Below, piece by piece: positions 28,895-37,692 of a stretch of DNA of 64,000 nucleotides (position 1 is its first letter; each line of letters starts with the position of its first letter). The notes beneath the pieces are model-generated. The model saw only the letters and a program-made list of their open reading frames with translations. It did not search any database and was not told the origin of the DNA. The position numbers and the translations under genes were made by a program. This DNA comes from Arthrobacter sp. ZGTC412 (GTDB taxonomy: Bacteria; Actinomycetota; Actinomycetes; Actinomycetales; Micrococcaceae): NCBI RefSeq assembly GCF_002929215.1, contig NZ_PJII01000017.1, forward strand, positions 1 to 64,000. Direction: 5' to 3'.

Positions 28895-29764
28895 CTACTT
28901 CAGGAACTTCGACGTCCTGCGGTCGGCAAGAATCTTCCCCTTCGTCTGGCAGGTGGGGCAGTACTGCAGCGCAGTATCGGCAAAGGAGACTTCCCGGACG
29001 GTGTCTCCGCACACGGGGCACGGCTCGCCGGTCCGGGCATGGACCCGCATGTGGCTGCGCTTGACGTCCTTCAGGTCCTTGGGCGGCTTGCCGCTGGCCT
29101 CGGCCAGTGCCGTACCCAGGACGCCGTGGATGGAATCGTAAAGGACCTGCACTGTTTCGCGGTCCAGGGATTTGGCGGTGGCGAAGGGGGAGATCCGGGC
29201 GGCGTGCAGGATCTCGTCACTGTACGCATTGCCTATGCCCGCAATCACGCTCTGCCTTCTTAGGAGACCCTTGATCTGCTGGGAACTGCCAGCGAGAATT
29301 TCGGCCAGCATGTCGGCGTCGAACGCCTCGGTGAACGGATCCGGCCCGAGCGTAGCGATGCCCGGCACGTCCTGGGGATCCCGCACCACGTAGACGGCCA
29401 GGCTCTTCTTGGTACCGGCCTCCGTAAGGTCGATGCCGCGCGGCCCGTCCGAGCCGGTGAAAGCAAAGCGCGCCGCGATGTGGCCCTTGCCCATCCGCAG
29501 TTGGGCGTCGGTGGGGGAGTCCGTGAAGCGCACCCAGCCCGCCCTTGCCAGATGGAACACCAGCGAAATTCCTCCGGTGTCGATGCTGACGAACTTGCCG
29601 AAGCGCCGCACGCCGGTCACCGTCCTGCCTTCCAAGGCGTTGTAGGGCGGATCGGCAGTCTTGAGGACAGCGAAGGAAACGATCTGCACTCTGGTCACCG
29701 AGGTTCCCTGCAGATGCTCGTCAAGAAATTCAGCCAGGCCGGCCACCTCGGGAAGTTCGGGCAT
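28895..29764 (-). CDS. Fpg/Nei-family DNA glycosylase
   Basis: A 289-residue base-excision repair glycosylase/AP lyase. It begins MPELPEV, with Pro2 the Schiff-base nucleophile and Glu3 the general acid. The H2TH region includes RQSVIAGIGNAYSDEIL, and a C-terminal zinc finger is CPVCGDTV...QYCPTCQTKG (CX2C-X16-CX2C). The sequence differs from classical MutM (VAGLAEFL rather than VETVRRGL after MPELPE), so its damage preference is uncertain. Divergent from gcvH. Confidence 0.88.
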   Translation of the reverse strand: MPELPEVAGLAEFLDEHLQGTSVTRVQIVSFAVLKTADPPYNALEGRTVTGVRRFGKFVSIDTGGISLVFHLARAGWVRFTDSPTDAQLRMGKGHIAARFAFTGSDGPRGIDLTEAGTKKSLAVYVVRDPQDVPGIATLGPDPFTEAFDADMLAEILAGSSQQIKGLLRRQSVIAGIGNAYSDEILHAARISPFATAKSLDRETVQVLYDSIHGVLGTALAEASGKPPKDLKDVKRSHMRVHARTGEPCPVCGDTVREVSFADTALQYCPTCQTKGKILADRRTSKFLK

Positions 29765-29860
29765 TGCTTACCCTGCGGCTTCCCGGCGTCCCGGAAGGGT
29801 GGATACGCTCATGGGTCCCATCTTGTCAGAATCCCCGGCGAACGCCCCGGCAGTTGTGCC

Positions 29861-29866
29861 TATACT
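29861..29866 (+). promoter_or_regulatory. Candidate -10 element for gcvH
   Basis: TATACT, a near-consensus -10 hexamer, about 60 nt upstream of the gcvH ATG in the intergenic region divergent from the glycosylase gene. No matching -35 is evident. Confidence 0.4.
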
Positions 29867-29927
29867 TTCAGCGGCGGCCCTTTTGGCCCCGTTGACATTG
29901 GTGTTCGACCCCCTTGAAAGGCCCCTG

Positions 29928-30314
29928 ATGAGCAACATTCCCGAAGACCTGTCCTACACCGCCGAACATGAATGGGTTTCTGCTCCCAATGCCGACGGGG
30001 TGGTGCGGGTGGGCATCACCGACTTCGCCCAGGACGCACTGGGCGATGTCGTCTACGCCCAGATGCCGGAAGTGGGCACCAGGATTACGGCGAACGAAGT
30101 TGTTGGTGAAGTTGAATCCACCAAGAGCGTCAGTGACATCTACGCGCCGGTCACCGGAGAGGTAGTGGCCCGCAATGATTCCCTTGACACGGATTCTGCG
30201 CTGATCAACACCGATCCCTACGGAGACGGCTGGCTCATTGAAGTCAAACTCGCCGAAGCGGACGCCGTTGAGTCGTTGCTCAGTGCATCCGAGTACGAAC
30301 AACAGGTAGGCTAA
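29928..30314 (+). CDS. gcvH: Glycine cleavage system H protein
   Basis: A 128-residue lipoyl carrier. The lipoylated Lys66 lies in GEVESTKSVSD, and the fold continues through IYAPVTGEVVARN. It shuttles the aminomethyl group of glycine between P, T and L proteins. gcvP and gcvT are not in the window. The start ATG at 29928 follows GAAAGG; an open frame upstream is not coding. It heads gcvH-garA-ftsR-BFN-merR, the same order as M. tuberculosis Rv1826-Rv1830. Confidence 0.95.
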   Translation: MSNIPEDLSYTAEHEWVSAPNADGVVRVGITDFAQDALGDVVYAQMPEVGTRITANEVVGEVESTKSVSDIYAPVTGEVVARNDSLDTDSALINTDPYGDGWLIEVKLAEADAVESLLSASEYEQQVG

Positions 30315-30468
30315 AAGCTAACCGGTGAATCCGGTCCGGCCAGCTGTGCAGACAATACGTCTTCGCATGTCAGCGGCCGGATCGGAGCCGGTGCAGGACC
30401 TGCGAGGCAGGCCTGGACGGCAAATGTTACTTGCAGGCGTGAGAGCTGCAGCAGAAGAGGAGGAATCC

Positions 30469-30945
30469 ATGGCTGGCCACACAAACAACCCTGCCGATGG
30501 GGAATACGGCAATGGTGCGGCCAGGGCGTCGGAGACCACCTCGATCCATCTCACCCCGGTGCGCGATGAGCCTACGATTGCACCAAAACTCTCGTCCGAC
30601 GAGCGCAGCTCCGTCGAGGCATTGCCGGCGGGCTCCGCGCTCCTGGTTGCGCACAGTGGCCCCAACGCCGGTGCCCGCTTCCTGCTCGACTCGGATGTCA
30701 CCACCGCGGGCCGTCACCCCGATGCCGACATCTTCCTGGACGACGTCACGGTTTCCCGCCGGCACGTCGAATTCCGGCGCACTGCGCGGAGCTTCGAGGT
30801 GGTGGACAAGAACAGCCTCAACGGCACCTACGTGAACCACGACCGTGTGGACAGCGTGGAGCTCAAGTCCGGCAGCGAAGTCCAGATCGGCAAGTTCCGC
30901 CTCACCTTCTACCTGAGCCCTGCCAGCGCTGCAGGCCGCGCCTGA
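30469..30945 (+). CDS. garA: FHA-domain metabolic regulator GarA (OdhI-type)
   Basis: A 158-residue protein with an N-terminal phosphorylation motif ETTS (Thr23, Thr24) and a C-terminal FHA domain (about 57-150; TTAGRHPDADIFLDD, VSRRHVEF, NSLNGTYVN). In GarA/OdhI, phosphorylation of one of these threonines by PknB or PknG makes the FHA domain bind its own tail and releases 2-oxoglutarate dehydrogenase and glutamate enzymes from inhibition or control. Start 30469 has a strong AGGAGGA site; an upstream frame to 30325 is rejected. Confidence 0.93.
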   Translation: MAGHTNNPADGEYGNGAARASETTSIHLTPVRDEPTIAPKLSSDERSSVEALPAGSALLVAHSGPNAGARFLLDSDVTTAGRHPDADIFLDDVTVSRRHVEFRRTARSFEVVDKNSLNGTYVNHDRVDSVELKSGSEVQIGKFRLTFYLSPASAAGRA

Positions 30946-30962
30946 TCCGGGGACCGCTGCCT

Positions 30963-31685
30963 GTGGCAATGGCACAACCGGAACGCCGGGGACCGCAGGT
31001 CCTGAACATCGGCGAAGTCCTCGCTCAGCTCAGCGGCGACTTCCCTGGCATGACAGCGTCAAAAATCAGGTTCCTCGAGGAAAAGGGCCTGATTAATCCC
31101 CGCCGCACTCCAGCGGGCTACCGGCAGTATTCCGACGGCGACGTGGAGCGGCTGCGCTTTGTTTTGGCTCTGCAGCGCGACCAGTACCTTCCCCTGAAGG
31201 TCATCAAGGACTACCTTGACGCCATCGACAGGGGAGAACGCCCCGAGAACCTGCCGCCCGGCGTCGTGGTGTCCCCGCGCATCGTTTCCGCTGAGCTGGC
31301 CGTGGAACTGCAGAATCGGGGGCGTAAGCTCACCGAAGAGCAGCTCCGCACGGAGTCCGGCGCCAGCGTTCCCTTGCTCCAGGCCCTTCTGAGCTTCGGC
31401 CTCATCAGCCACTCAAACGGACGGTTCGACGAGCACGCCCTCCAGGTGGCCCGGGCCTGCGTACAGCTGGAAAGCCACGGGCTCGAGCCCCGGCACCTCC
31501 GCCCCTTTCAGGCAGCTGCCGAAAGGGAATTCGGCTTGGTTGAACGCGCCGTGGCGCCGCTTGCTTCGCGCAAGGACGCCGCCTCCCAGGCACGGGCGGC
31601 GGAGGCTGCCCGCGAAATCAGTGACCTCTGCCTCGCCCTGCACCGTGCTCTGGTGCAGGACCACATCTCACGCATGGACATCTGA
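30963..31685 (+). CDS. MerR-family regulator FtsR-like (Rv1828 type)
   Basis: A 240-residue protein with an N-terminal MerR winged helix (LNIGEVLAQLSGDFPGMTAS, then KIRFLEEKGLINPRRTPAGY) and a helical C-terminal region lacking metal-binding cysteines. The orthologous FtsR of Corynebacterium activates ftsZ; same function here is inferred. GTG start 17 nt after garA; ATG 30969 is an alternative. Its stop overlaps the next gene (TGATG). Confidence 0.88.
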   Translation: MAMAQPERRGPQVLNIGEVLAQLSGDFPGMTASKIRFLEEKGLINPRRTPAGYRQYSDGDVERLRFVLALQRDQYLPLKVIKDYLDAIDRGERPENLPPGVVVSPRIVSAELAVELQNRGRKLTEEQLRTESGASVPLLQALLSFGLISHSNGRFDEHALQVARACVQLESHGLEPRHLRPFQAAAEREFGLVERAVAPLASRKDAASQARAAEAAREISDLCLALHRALVQDHISRMDI

Positions 31686-32188
31686 TGATTGAAGTCGAGA
31701 TCGTAGGCGTTCGGATCGAACTGCCTTCCAACCAGCCGCTGGTCCTCCTGCGGGAGATGCACGGGGAACGCCACGTGCCCATCTGGATCGGCACGCCTGA
31801 GGCCAGCGCCATCGCCCTTGCGCAGCAGGGAGTGGTTCCGCCCAGGCCCATGACGCACGACCTCCTGGTGGATGTGGTCGAGTCGTTGGGCCACTCCGTG
31901 GTCAGCGTGAACATCGTGGCCGTGGAGGACAACATTTTCTACGGCCAGCTCCAGTTCGAAAACGGCACCACTGTCAGTTCGCGTGCTTCCGATGCCCTCG
32001 CCGTCGCCCTCCGTGCCAAGTGCCGGATCTGGTGCGCCGATTCCGTAATGGACGAAGCCGGCGTCCGGATCACGGAACACGACGAGGGCGAGGACACGGA
32101 GCCCGGTCCCACCGTCGATGAAGAGCGTGAGATGCGCCGGTTCCGGGAGTTCCTGGACGACGTGGAACCCGAGGATTTCGACGGCTAA
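31685..32188 (+). CDS. Bifunctional nuclease-family protein (Rv1829 type)
   Basis: A 167-residue BFN (DUF151) protein. Core features include LREMHGERHVPIWIGTPEASAIALAQQG and SRASDALAVALR, both diagnostic. Family members show DNase/RNase activity in plants, but the bacterial role is unsettled. An acidic tail of about 35 residues is typical of actinobacterial forms. Translationally coupled to the ftsR-like gene. Confidence 0.9.
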   Translation: MIEVEIVGVRIELPSNQPLVLLREMHGERHVPIWIGTPEASAIALAQQGVVPPRPMTHDLLVDVVESLGHSVVSVNIVAVEDNIFYGQLQFENGTTVSSRASDALAVALRAKCRIWCADSVMDEAGVRITEHDEGEDTEPGPTVDEEREMRRFREFLDDVEPEDFDG

Positions 32189-32253
32189 GGTCACGTTAAG
32201 GTTAAAGTCGAGGATGAAAGTTTCGACACGCCTCTTCTAAGGGCCCAACGTCT

Positions 32254-32282
32254 TTGACCTTGGGTCTGTGCGGGCCTAACGT
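32254..32282 (+). promoter_or_regulatory. Promoter of second merR gene
   Basis: TTGACC (32254-32259), a 17-nt spacer, and TAACGT (32277-32282) form one of the best vegetative-type promoters in the window, about 140 nt upstream of the merR start at 32425, leaving a sizable leader. Confidence 0.55.
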
Positions 32283-32424
32283 CTAAGTATCGAGTTCCCA
32301 TTGCTTACGGCAGCCGCGCAAGTCACACTGGAAGGTGCGCCCCGCGGAAATTACAGGCATGATCTTCATTCCTGTTGAGACTGCTGCAGTTCTTCCCGCG
32401 GAGCTTATGACAAGGAGGATCCAG

Positions 32425-33018
32425 GTGAGTCCCAAAGGCGAAGCAGGAGGGCTGAAACAGCCCACGGCTGGTGTTGCTGTGCCCGCAAGCGGTGCCCAGG
32501 GCCTCCTGTTCACCGAAGACCTCCCTGTCCTGGACGAAGACGCCGGATACCGGGGTCCCACCGCGTGCAAGGCAGCCGGCATAACGTACCGCCAGCTGGA
32601 TTACTGGGCACGCACCGGACTTGTGGAACCTGCTGTTCGCGGCGCCGCCGGGTCGGGATCCCAGCGGCTGTACGGCTTCCGAGACATCCTCGTCCTCAAA
32701 GTCGTCAAGCGGCTGCTGGATACCGGCGTATCCCTGCAGCAGATCCGCACCGCGGTAGAACACCTGCGTGAACGCGGTGTGGAGGACCTGGCCCAGATCA
32801 CACTGATGAGCGACGGCGCCAGCGTCTACGAGTGCACATCCGCGGACGAAGTCATTGACCTGGTCCAGGGCGGCCAGGGTGTCTTCGGCATCGCCGTCGG
32901 CCGCGTCTGGCGAGAGGTGGAAGGCAGCCTGGCGTCGCTTCCGAGTGAACATGCGGCTGAGCAGTCCTTTCCGGACGACGAACTGAGCAAACGGCGGGCA
33001 GCCCGCAAGATCAGCTGA
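32425..33018 (+). CDS. MerR-family transcriptional regulator (Rv1830 type)
   Basis: A 197-residue protein with a central MerR helix-turn-helix (TACKAAGITYRQLDYWARTG, from about residue 47) and a dimerisation helix (FRDILVLKVVKRLLDTGVSL), then a C-terminal effector-like region. Start GTG 32425 is supported by AAGGAGG 6 nt upstream; an upstream frame is rejected. It has its own promoter and is the last gene of the gcvH-garA cluster. Target genes are not evident from the sequence. Confidence 0.88.
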   Translation: MSPKGEAGGLKQPTAGVAVPASGAQGLLFTEDLPVLDEDAGYRGPTACKAAGITYRQLDYWARTGLVEPAVRGAAGSGSQRLYGFRDILVLKVVKRLLDTGVSLQQIRTAVEHLRERGVEDLAQITLMSDGASVYECTSADEVIDLVQGGQGVFGIAVGRVWREVEGSLASLPSEHAAEQSFPDDELSKRRAARKIS

Positions 33019-33046
33019 CGTTTCCGCCACAGCCTTTTATGAACAG

Positions 33047-33080
33047 CAGAGGCCGCTCTCCCCTTGGAGAGCGGCCTCTG
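33047..33080. terminator. Bidirectional terminator merR / parA-like
   Basis: CAGAGGCCGCTCTCC, loop CCTT, and the perfect 15-nt complement lie between the convergent merR and ParA-like genes. Followed by TTGGTGATATT on the plus strand. Likely serves both genes. Confidence 0.75.
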
Positions 33081-33097
33081 TTGGTGATATTGCTTCC

Positions 33098-33916
33098 CTA
33101 GCGTGCCCGGCTGCGCAAACCGCTTCCTACCGCCATCAGGTTGGCCAGCAGGTCATCGAACAGTGCGGCGGCCGCTTTGGCGGATTCGCCGGGCCAGTGG
33201 TGCACCGGGTGGGCGGCGCCCTGGATCTGCTGCCAGTTTGCCTGCTCAGGGATTCGCGGGCTCAGGAGGAGCTCGCCGAACATGGACTCCATCTCGGCCA
33301 GCCGGTAGCTGTGCTCTGAGGACCCGGACCGCACCCGGTTGGCGACGATGCCGGCGGGTGAAAGGTTGGGCGCGAACTCCTGGCGGAAGAGCTGGATGGC
33401 CCTCATGGTCCGCTCGGTTCCCGCAACGGAGAACAGCCCCGGCTCGGCAACAAGGGCAACCTTGTCACTCGCGGACCACGCCATTCGGGTCAGGCCGTTG
33501 AGGGATGGCGGGCAGTCGATCAGGACCAGCTCGTAGTTCTCCGCGGTGGCCAGCACCGAGGACAGCCGCCGCAGGTCGCGGCGGCTGAGGTCCGGACGGT
33601 CATAGATGCCCGTGTAGGCAGAGCCGACGGCGACATCCAGGACCGCTGGACCCGAGCCGTTGGAGCGGGCCTGGGCCGTCCAGCTGCTCCCCACGACGTT
33701 CTCCGGGAGCTTGGCGCGGCGGGGGCTCTTGAGCATCCTTCCGATATCCAGCTGGTCGCCGGGGTGCACGCCCAGGGCGGTGGTCGCGTCTGCGTGGGGA
33801 TCCAGGTCCACCACCAGCGTGCGGATTCCCGCGGCAAGGGCTGCAGACGCCAATCCTGTGGTGACTGAAGTCTTGCCGACTCCACCCTTGAGGCTGCTGA
33901 TGCTGACTACTTGCAC
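33098..33916 (-). CDS. Orphan ParA-like ATPase
   Basis: A 272-residue MinD/ParA-type ATPase beginning directly with the deviant Walker A region ISSLKGGVGKTSVTTGLA, then VVDLDPHADATTALG and VLIDCPPSLNG. No parB or parS-like element is adjacent, and it is not in the canonical oriC parAB locus. It stands alone between merR and pyc. Possible roles include positioning of a protein cargo; no specific function is assigned. Confidence 0.85.
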   Translation of the reverse strand: MQVVSISSLKGGVGKTSVTTGLASAALAAGIRTLVVDLDPHADATTALGVHPGDQLDIGRMLKSPRRAKLPENVVGSSWTAQARSNGSGPAVLDVAVGSAYTGIYDRPDLSRRDLRRLSSVLATAENYELVLIDCPPSLNGLTRMAWSASDKVALVAEPGLFSVAGTERTMRAIQLFRQEFAPNLSPAGIVANRVRSGSSEHSYRLAEMESMFGELLLSPRIPEQANWQQIQGAAHPVHHWPGESAKAAAALFDDLLANLMAVGSGLRSRAR

Positions 33917-34216
33917 TGAGAGACCAAAACCTAACGCCGGATGCCGTGTTCGGAGTAATGTTTGCTTCGGCAGTGCCGAAGCCGGACGGTCCTGCCGCCC
34001 TACTCATCATATGTGGATGCGTCGGCGAATCCTGCTTTAACAGGCGTCGGCATGGCACCGACTTTGCTGCCAGGGCGGTTTCCGCCCGGCCCGGCAGAAG
34101 GGTCCGGGACATGACGGGGAAATCTGTGATGGTTGCCACAAAGATTTGTGTTTGCCCTTCCGGGTCCTAGACACTGTGACCACTCACCGATCCACCCGCG
34201 ATGATGCAGGAGAAGT
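33917..34216. promoter_or_regulatory. Divergent region parA-like / pyc with 19-bp palindrome
   Basis: A 300-bp region without a gene. It contains the perfect palindrome GCTTCGGCAGTGCCGAAGC (33964-33982; 9-bp arms, 1-nt centre) about 50 bp from the ParA-like start, which could be an operator. The pyc side has CAGGAGAAG before the ATG at 34217. No convincing -35/-10 pair was found. Confidence 0.45.
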
Positions 34217-37200
34217 ATGTTTTCTAAAGTTCTGGTGGCCAACCGCGGCGAAATCGCGATCAGGGCCTTCCGCGCCGGCTACGAGCTGGGCGCTAAGACC
34301 GTTGCCGTATTCCCCAATGAGGACAGGAACTCAATTCACCGCCAGAAAGCGGACGAGGCCTACCTGATCGGCGAAGAGGGCCACCCCGTCCGGGCCTACC
34401 TGGACGTTGCCGAAGTAGTGCGGGTAGCCAAGGAGTCCGGTGCGGACGCTATCTACCCCGGATACGGTTTCCTCTCGGAGAACCCCGATCTGGCGCGCGC
34501 GGCCAAGGCTGCCGGCATTACCTTTGTTGGTCCGCCGGCCGAGGTGCTGGAACTGGCAGGCAATAAGGTGGCGGCGCTGAAGGCTGCCCGCGACGCCGGC
34601 GTACCGGTCCTGAAGTCCAGCCAGCCCTCCAAAGACCTGGACGAACTTATTGCGGCTGCCGATGAGATCGGCTTCCCCATTTTTGCCAAAGCCGTAGCCG
34701 GCGGCGGTGGACGCGGCATGCGCCGGGTGGACACCCGCGAGGCACTGCCGGACGCCCTGCAGTCTGCCATGCGTGAGGCCGACGCTGCCTTCGGTGACCC
34801 CACTATGTTCCTGGAGCAGGCCGTACTGCGGCCGCGGCACATCGAAGTGCAGATCCTGGCCGACGCCGAGGGCAACGTCATGCATCTTTTCGAGCGTGAC
34901 TGCTCCATCCAGCGCCGCCACCAGAAAGTCATTGAGATCGCCCCGGCCCCCAACCTGGACGAAGGCATCCGGCAGGCCCTTTACCGCGATGCCGTCAAGT
35001 TTGCCAAGGCCCTGAACTACGTCAATGCCGGAACCGTGGAGTTCCTGGTTGATACCGTGGGTGAGCGCGCCGGCCAGCACGTCTTCATCGAAATGAACCC
35101 GCGCATTCAGGTGGAGCACACGGTCACGGAGGAAGTTACCGACGTCGACCTTGTGCAGGCCCAAATGCGGATTGCCGCCGGCGAAACCCTGGCTGACCTC
35201 GGCCTTTCCCAGGACACCGTAAGGCTGCGCGGCGCTGCACTACAGAGCCGCATCACCACGGAGGACCCGGCGAACGGCTTCCGCCCCGACGTCGGAAAGA
35301 TCACCGGCTACCGCTCTGCCGGCGGCGCGGGCGTACGGCTCGACGGCGGCACTGTTTACTCCGGTGCCGAGATCAGCCCCCACTTTGACTCGATGCTGGT
35401 TAAGCTCACGTGCCGTGGCCGGGATTACCCGGCCGCCGTCGCCCGTGCCCGCCGCGCCCTGGCGGAGTTCCGTATCCGAGGTGTCTCCACCAACATCTCC
35501 TTCCTCCAGGCGGTGCTCGACGACGCCGACTTCATCGCGGGCGATGTCGCCACGAACTTCATCGACGAGCGCCCCCAGCTTCTCAAGGCGCGGGTCTCCG
35601 CCGACCGCGGAACCAAGCTCCTCACCTGGCTGGCTGAAGTCACTGTCAACAAGCCGAACGGCGAGCTGACCGTGCACTCGAATCCTGCAAGCAAGCTGCC
35701 GTCCGTCAAGGACAAGCAGGCAGCGCCCGGCTCACGGCAGAGGCTCCTGGAGCTGGGACCCGAGGGCTTCGCCAAGGCCCTTCGTGAACAGAATCCAGTG
35801 GCCGTCACGGACACCACGTTCCGGGACGCCCACCAGTCCCTTCTGGCCACCCGCGTCCGTACCCGCGACCTCGTGGCGGCCGGCCCCGCGGTTACCGCCC
35901 TGATGCCGGAGCTCCTTTCGGTTGAGGCCTGGGGCGGTGCCACGTATGACGTCGCCCTGCGGTTCCTGGGCGAAGACCCTTGGGAGAGGCTGGCCGCCCT
36001 TCGCCAGGCGCTTCCGAATGTCTGTATCCAGATGCTCCTCCGCGGCCGCAACACCGTTGGCTACACGCCCTACCCTGAAGAGGTCACCGAAGCGTTCGTC
36101 AACGAGGCCGCGGCAACCGGCATTGACATCTTCCGCATCTTCGATGCTTTGAACGACGTCAGCCAGATGGCACCCGCCATCCGCGCTGTCCGGGCCACAG
36201 GCACCGCCGTCGCCGAAGTGGCCCTCTGCTACACCGGGGACATGCTGGACCCCGAAGAGAAGCTCTACACGCTGGACTACTACCTGGAGCTGGCACAGAG
36301 AATCGTGGACGCCGGAGCCCACATCCTTGCAATTAAGGACATGGCGGGCCTCCTCCGTCCAGCCGCTGCGGCCAAACTCGTCTCCGCCCTGCGGGAACGC
36401 TTCGACCTGCCGGTGCACCTGCACACCCATGACACCGCAGGCGGCCAGCTGGCCACCCTGCTGGCCGCCGTGGACGCAGGTGTGGACGCAGTGGACGTTG
36501 CCTCCGCTTCGCTGGCTGGTACTACCAGCCAGCCGTCGGCCTCAGCCCTGGTGGCGGCACTGGCACACACCCCGCGGGATACCGGCCTCAGCCTGGCCGC
36601 CGTCAGCTCGCTGGAGCCGTACTGGGAGGCGGTCCGCCGCGTCTACGCGCCGTTCGAGTCCGGACTTCCGGGCCCCACCGGGCGCGTGTACCAGCATGAG
36701 ATCCCCGGCGGGCAGCTCTCGAACCTCCGGCAGCAGGCCATGGCCCTGGGACTGGGGGAGCGCTTTGAGGCGATCGAGGACATGTACACCGCCGCTGACC
36801 GCATCCTGGGCCACCTGGTCAAGGTCACCCCGTCCTCCAAGGTGGTGGGCGACCTCGCCCTGCACCTCGTGGGCCTGAACGCCGATCCGGCGGACTTCAA
36901 CGAGAACCCCCAGAATTACGACATCCCGGATTCGGTTATCGGATTCCTGTCCGGCGAGCTCGGTGACCCTCCGGGAGGCTGGCCCGAGCCCTTCCGCACC
37001 AAGGCCCTCCAGGGCCGCAGCGTGAAGGTCCGCGACGTGGAGCTCAGCGCCGAAGACAGCGCCGCCTTGAAGTCCGACTCCAAGACCCGCCAGCACACGC
37101 TGAACCGGCTGCTCTTCGACGGACCCACCAAGGACTACCTGAAGAGCGTGGAGACCTACGGCAACATCTCGGTCCTGGACACCCGGGATTACCTTTACGG

Positions 37201-37612
37201 ACTCCAGCGCGGCCAGGAACACGAGATCCAGTTGGAGAAGGGCGTGCGGTTGATCGCGTCCCTCGAAGCGGTGTCCGAGCCTGACGAAAAGGGTATGCGC
37301 ACGGTTATGTGCACCCTCAACGGCCAGTCCCGGCCGGTGGTGGTCCGCGACCGTTCCGTGGTCAGCAACGTCAAGGCTGCCGAGAAGGCCGACCCCGCCC
37401 AGCCCGGCCACGTGGCAGCCCCGTTCGCCGGTGCCGTCACCGTGACCGTCAAGCCCGGCGACACCGTGAACGCGGGAGACACCGTGGCCACCATCGAAGC
37501 AATGAAGATGGAAGCGTCCATCACGACGCCGGTAGCAGGCAAGGTTTCCCGGCTCGCCATCTCCTCGGTGGAGCAGGTCCAGGGCGGCGACCTGCTGCTG
37601 GTGGTTGAGTAA
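34217..37612 (+). CDS. pyc: Pyruvate carboxylase
   Basis: An 1131-residue biotin enzyme converting pyruvate, bicarbonate and ATP to oxaloacetate. Domains in order: biotin carboxylase (about 1-455; ATP-grasp KAVAGGGGRGMRRV), carboxyltransferase (about 530-800; DTTFRDAHQSLLATRVRTRD), the conserved PC region, and the biotin carrier domain with AIEAMKM-type motif IEAMKMEAS (Lys about 1097). Full length. Supplies oxaloacetate for the TCA and methylcitrate cycles. Followed by an intrinsic terminator. Confidence 0.97.
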   Translation: MFSKVLVANRGEIAIRAFRAGYELGAKTVAVFPNEDRNSIHRQKADEAYLIGEEGHPVRAYLDVAEVVRVAKESGADAIYPGYGFLSENPDLARAAKAAGITFVGPPAEVLELAGNKVAALKAARDAGVPVLKSSQPSKDLDELIAAADEIGFPIFAKAVAGGGGRGMRRVDTREALPDALQSAMREADAAFGDPTMFLEQAVLRPRHIEVQILADAEGNVMHLFERDCSIQRRHQKVIEIAPAPNLDEGIRQALYRDAVKFAKALNYVNAGTVEFLVDTVGERAGQHVFIEMNPRIQVEHTVTEEVTDVDLVQAQMRIAAGETLADLGLSQDTVRLRGAALQSRITTEDPANGFRPDVGKITGYRSAGGAGVRLDGGTVYSGAEISPHFDSMLVKLTCRGRDYPAAVARARRALAEFRIRGVSTNISFLQAVLDDADFIAGDVATNFIDERPQLLKARVSADRGTKLLTWLAEVTVNKPNGELTVHSNPASKLPSVKDKQAAPGSRQRLLELGPEGFAKALREQNPVAVTDTTFRDAHQSLLATRVRTRDLVAAGPAVTALMPELLSVEAWGGATYDVALRFLGEDPWERLAALRQALPNVCIQMLLRGRNTVGYTPYPEEVTEAFVNEAAATGIDIFRIFDALNDVSQMAPAIRAVRATGTAVAEVALCYTGDMLDPEEKLYTLDYYLELAQRIVDAGAHILAIKDMAGLLRPAAAAKLVSALRERFDLPVHLHTHDTAGGQLATLLAAVDAGVDAVDVASASLAGTTSQPSASALVAALAHTPRDTGLSLAAVSSLEPYWEAVRRVYAPFESGLPGPTGRVYQHEIPGGQLSNLRQQAMALGLGERFEAIEDMYTAADRILGHLVKVTPSSKVVGDLALHLVGLNADPADFNENPQNYDIPDSVIGFLSGELGDPPGGWPEPFRTKALQGRSVKVRDVELSAEDSAALKSDSKTRQHTLNRLLFDGPTKDYLKSVETYGNISVLDTRDYLYGLQRGQEHEIQLEKGVRLIASLEAVSEPDEKGMRTVMCTLNGQSRPVVVRDRSVVSNVKAAEKADPAQPGHVAAPFAGAVTVTVKPGDTVNAGDTVATIEAMKMEASITTPVAGKVSRLAISSVEQVQGGDLLLVVE

Positions 37613-37634
37613 TAAGCCACTTGTTGAGTAATAC

Positions 37635-37675
37635 AACGAGAGGGTCCCCCGTCAGGAGGGCCCTCTCGTTTTCTC
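37635..37675 (+). terminator. pyc terminator
   Basis: AACGAGAGGG (37635-37644) pairs with CCCTCTCGTT (37661-37670), with an inner partly paired CCCCC/GAGGG segment, followed by TTCTCT. It lies 22 nt after the pyc stop and may also serve the convergent fadD. Confidence 0.85.
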
Positions 37676-37692
37676 TGCGCCTCTTACTCGGG

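Noticed and set aside
36280-37636. Large antisense frames opposite pyc and other high-GC genes
   Set aside because: Typical GC-rich shadows of strongly supported genes on the other strand.
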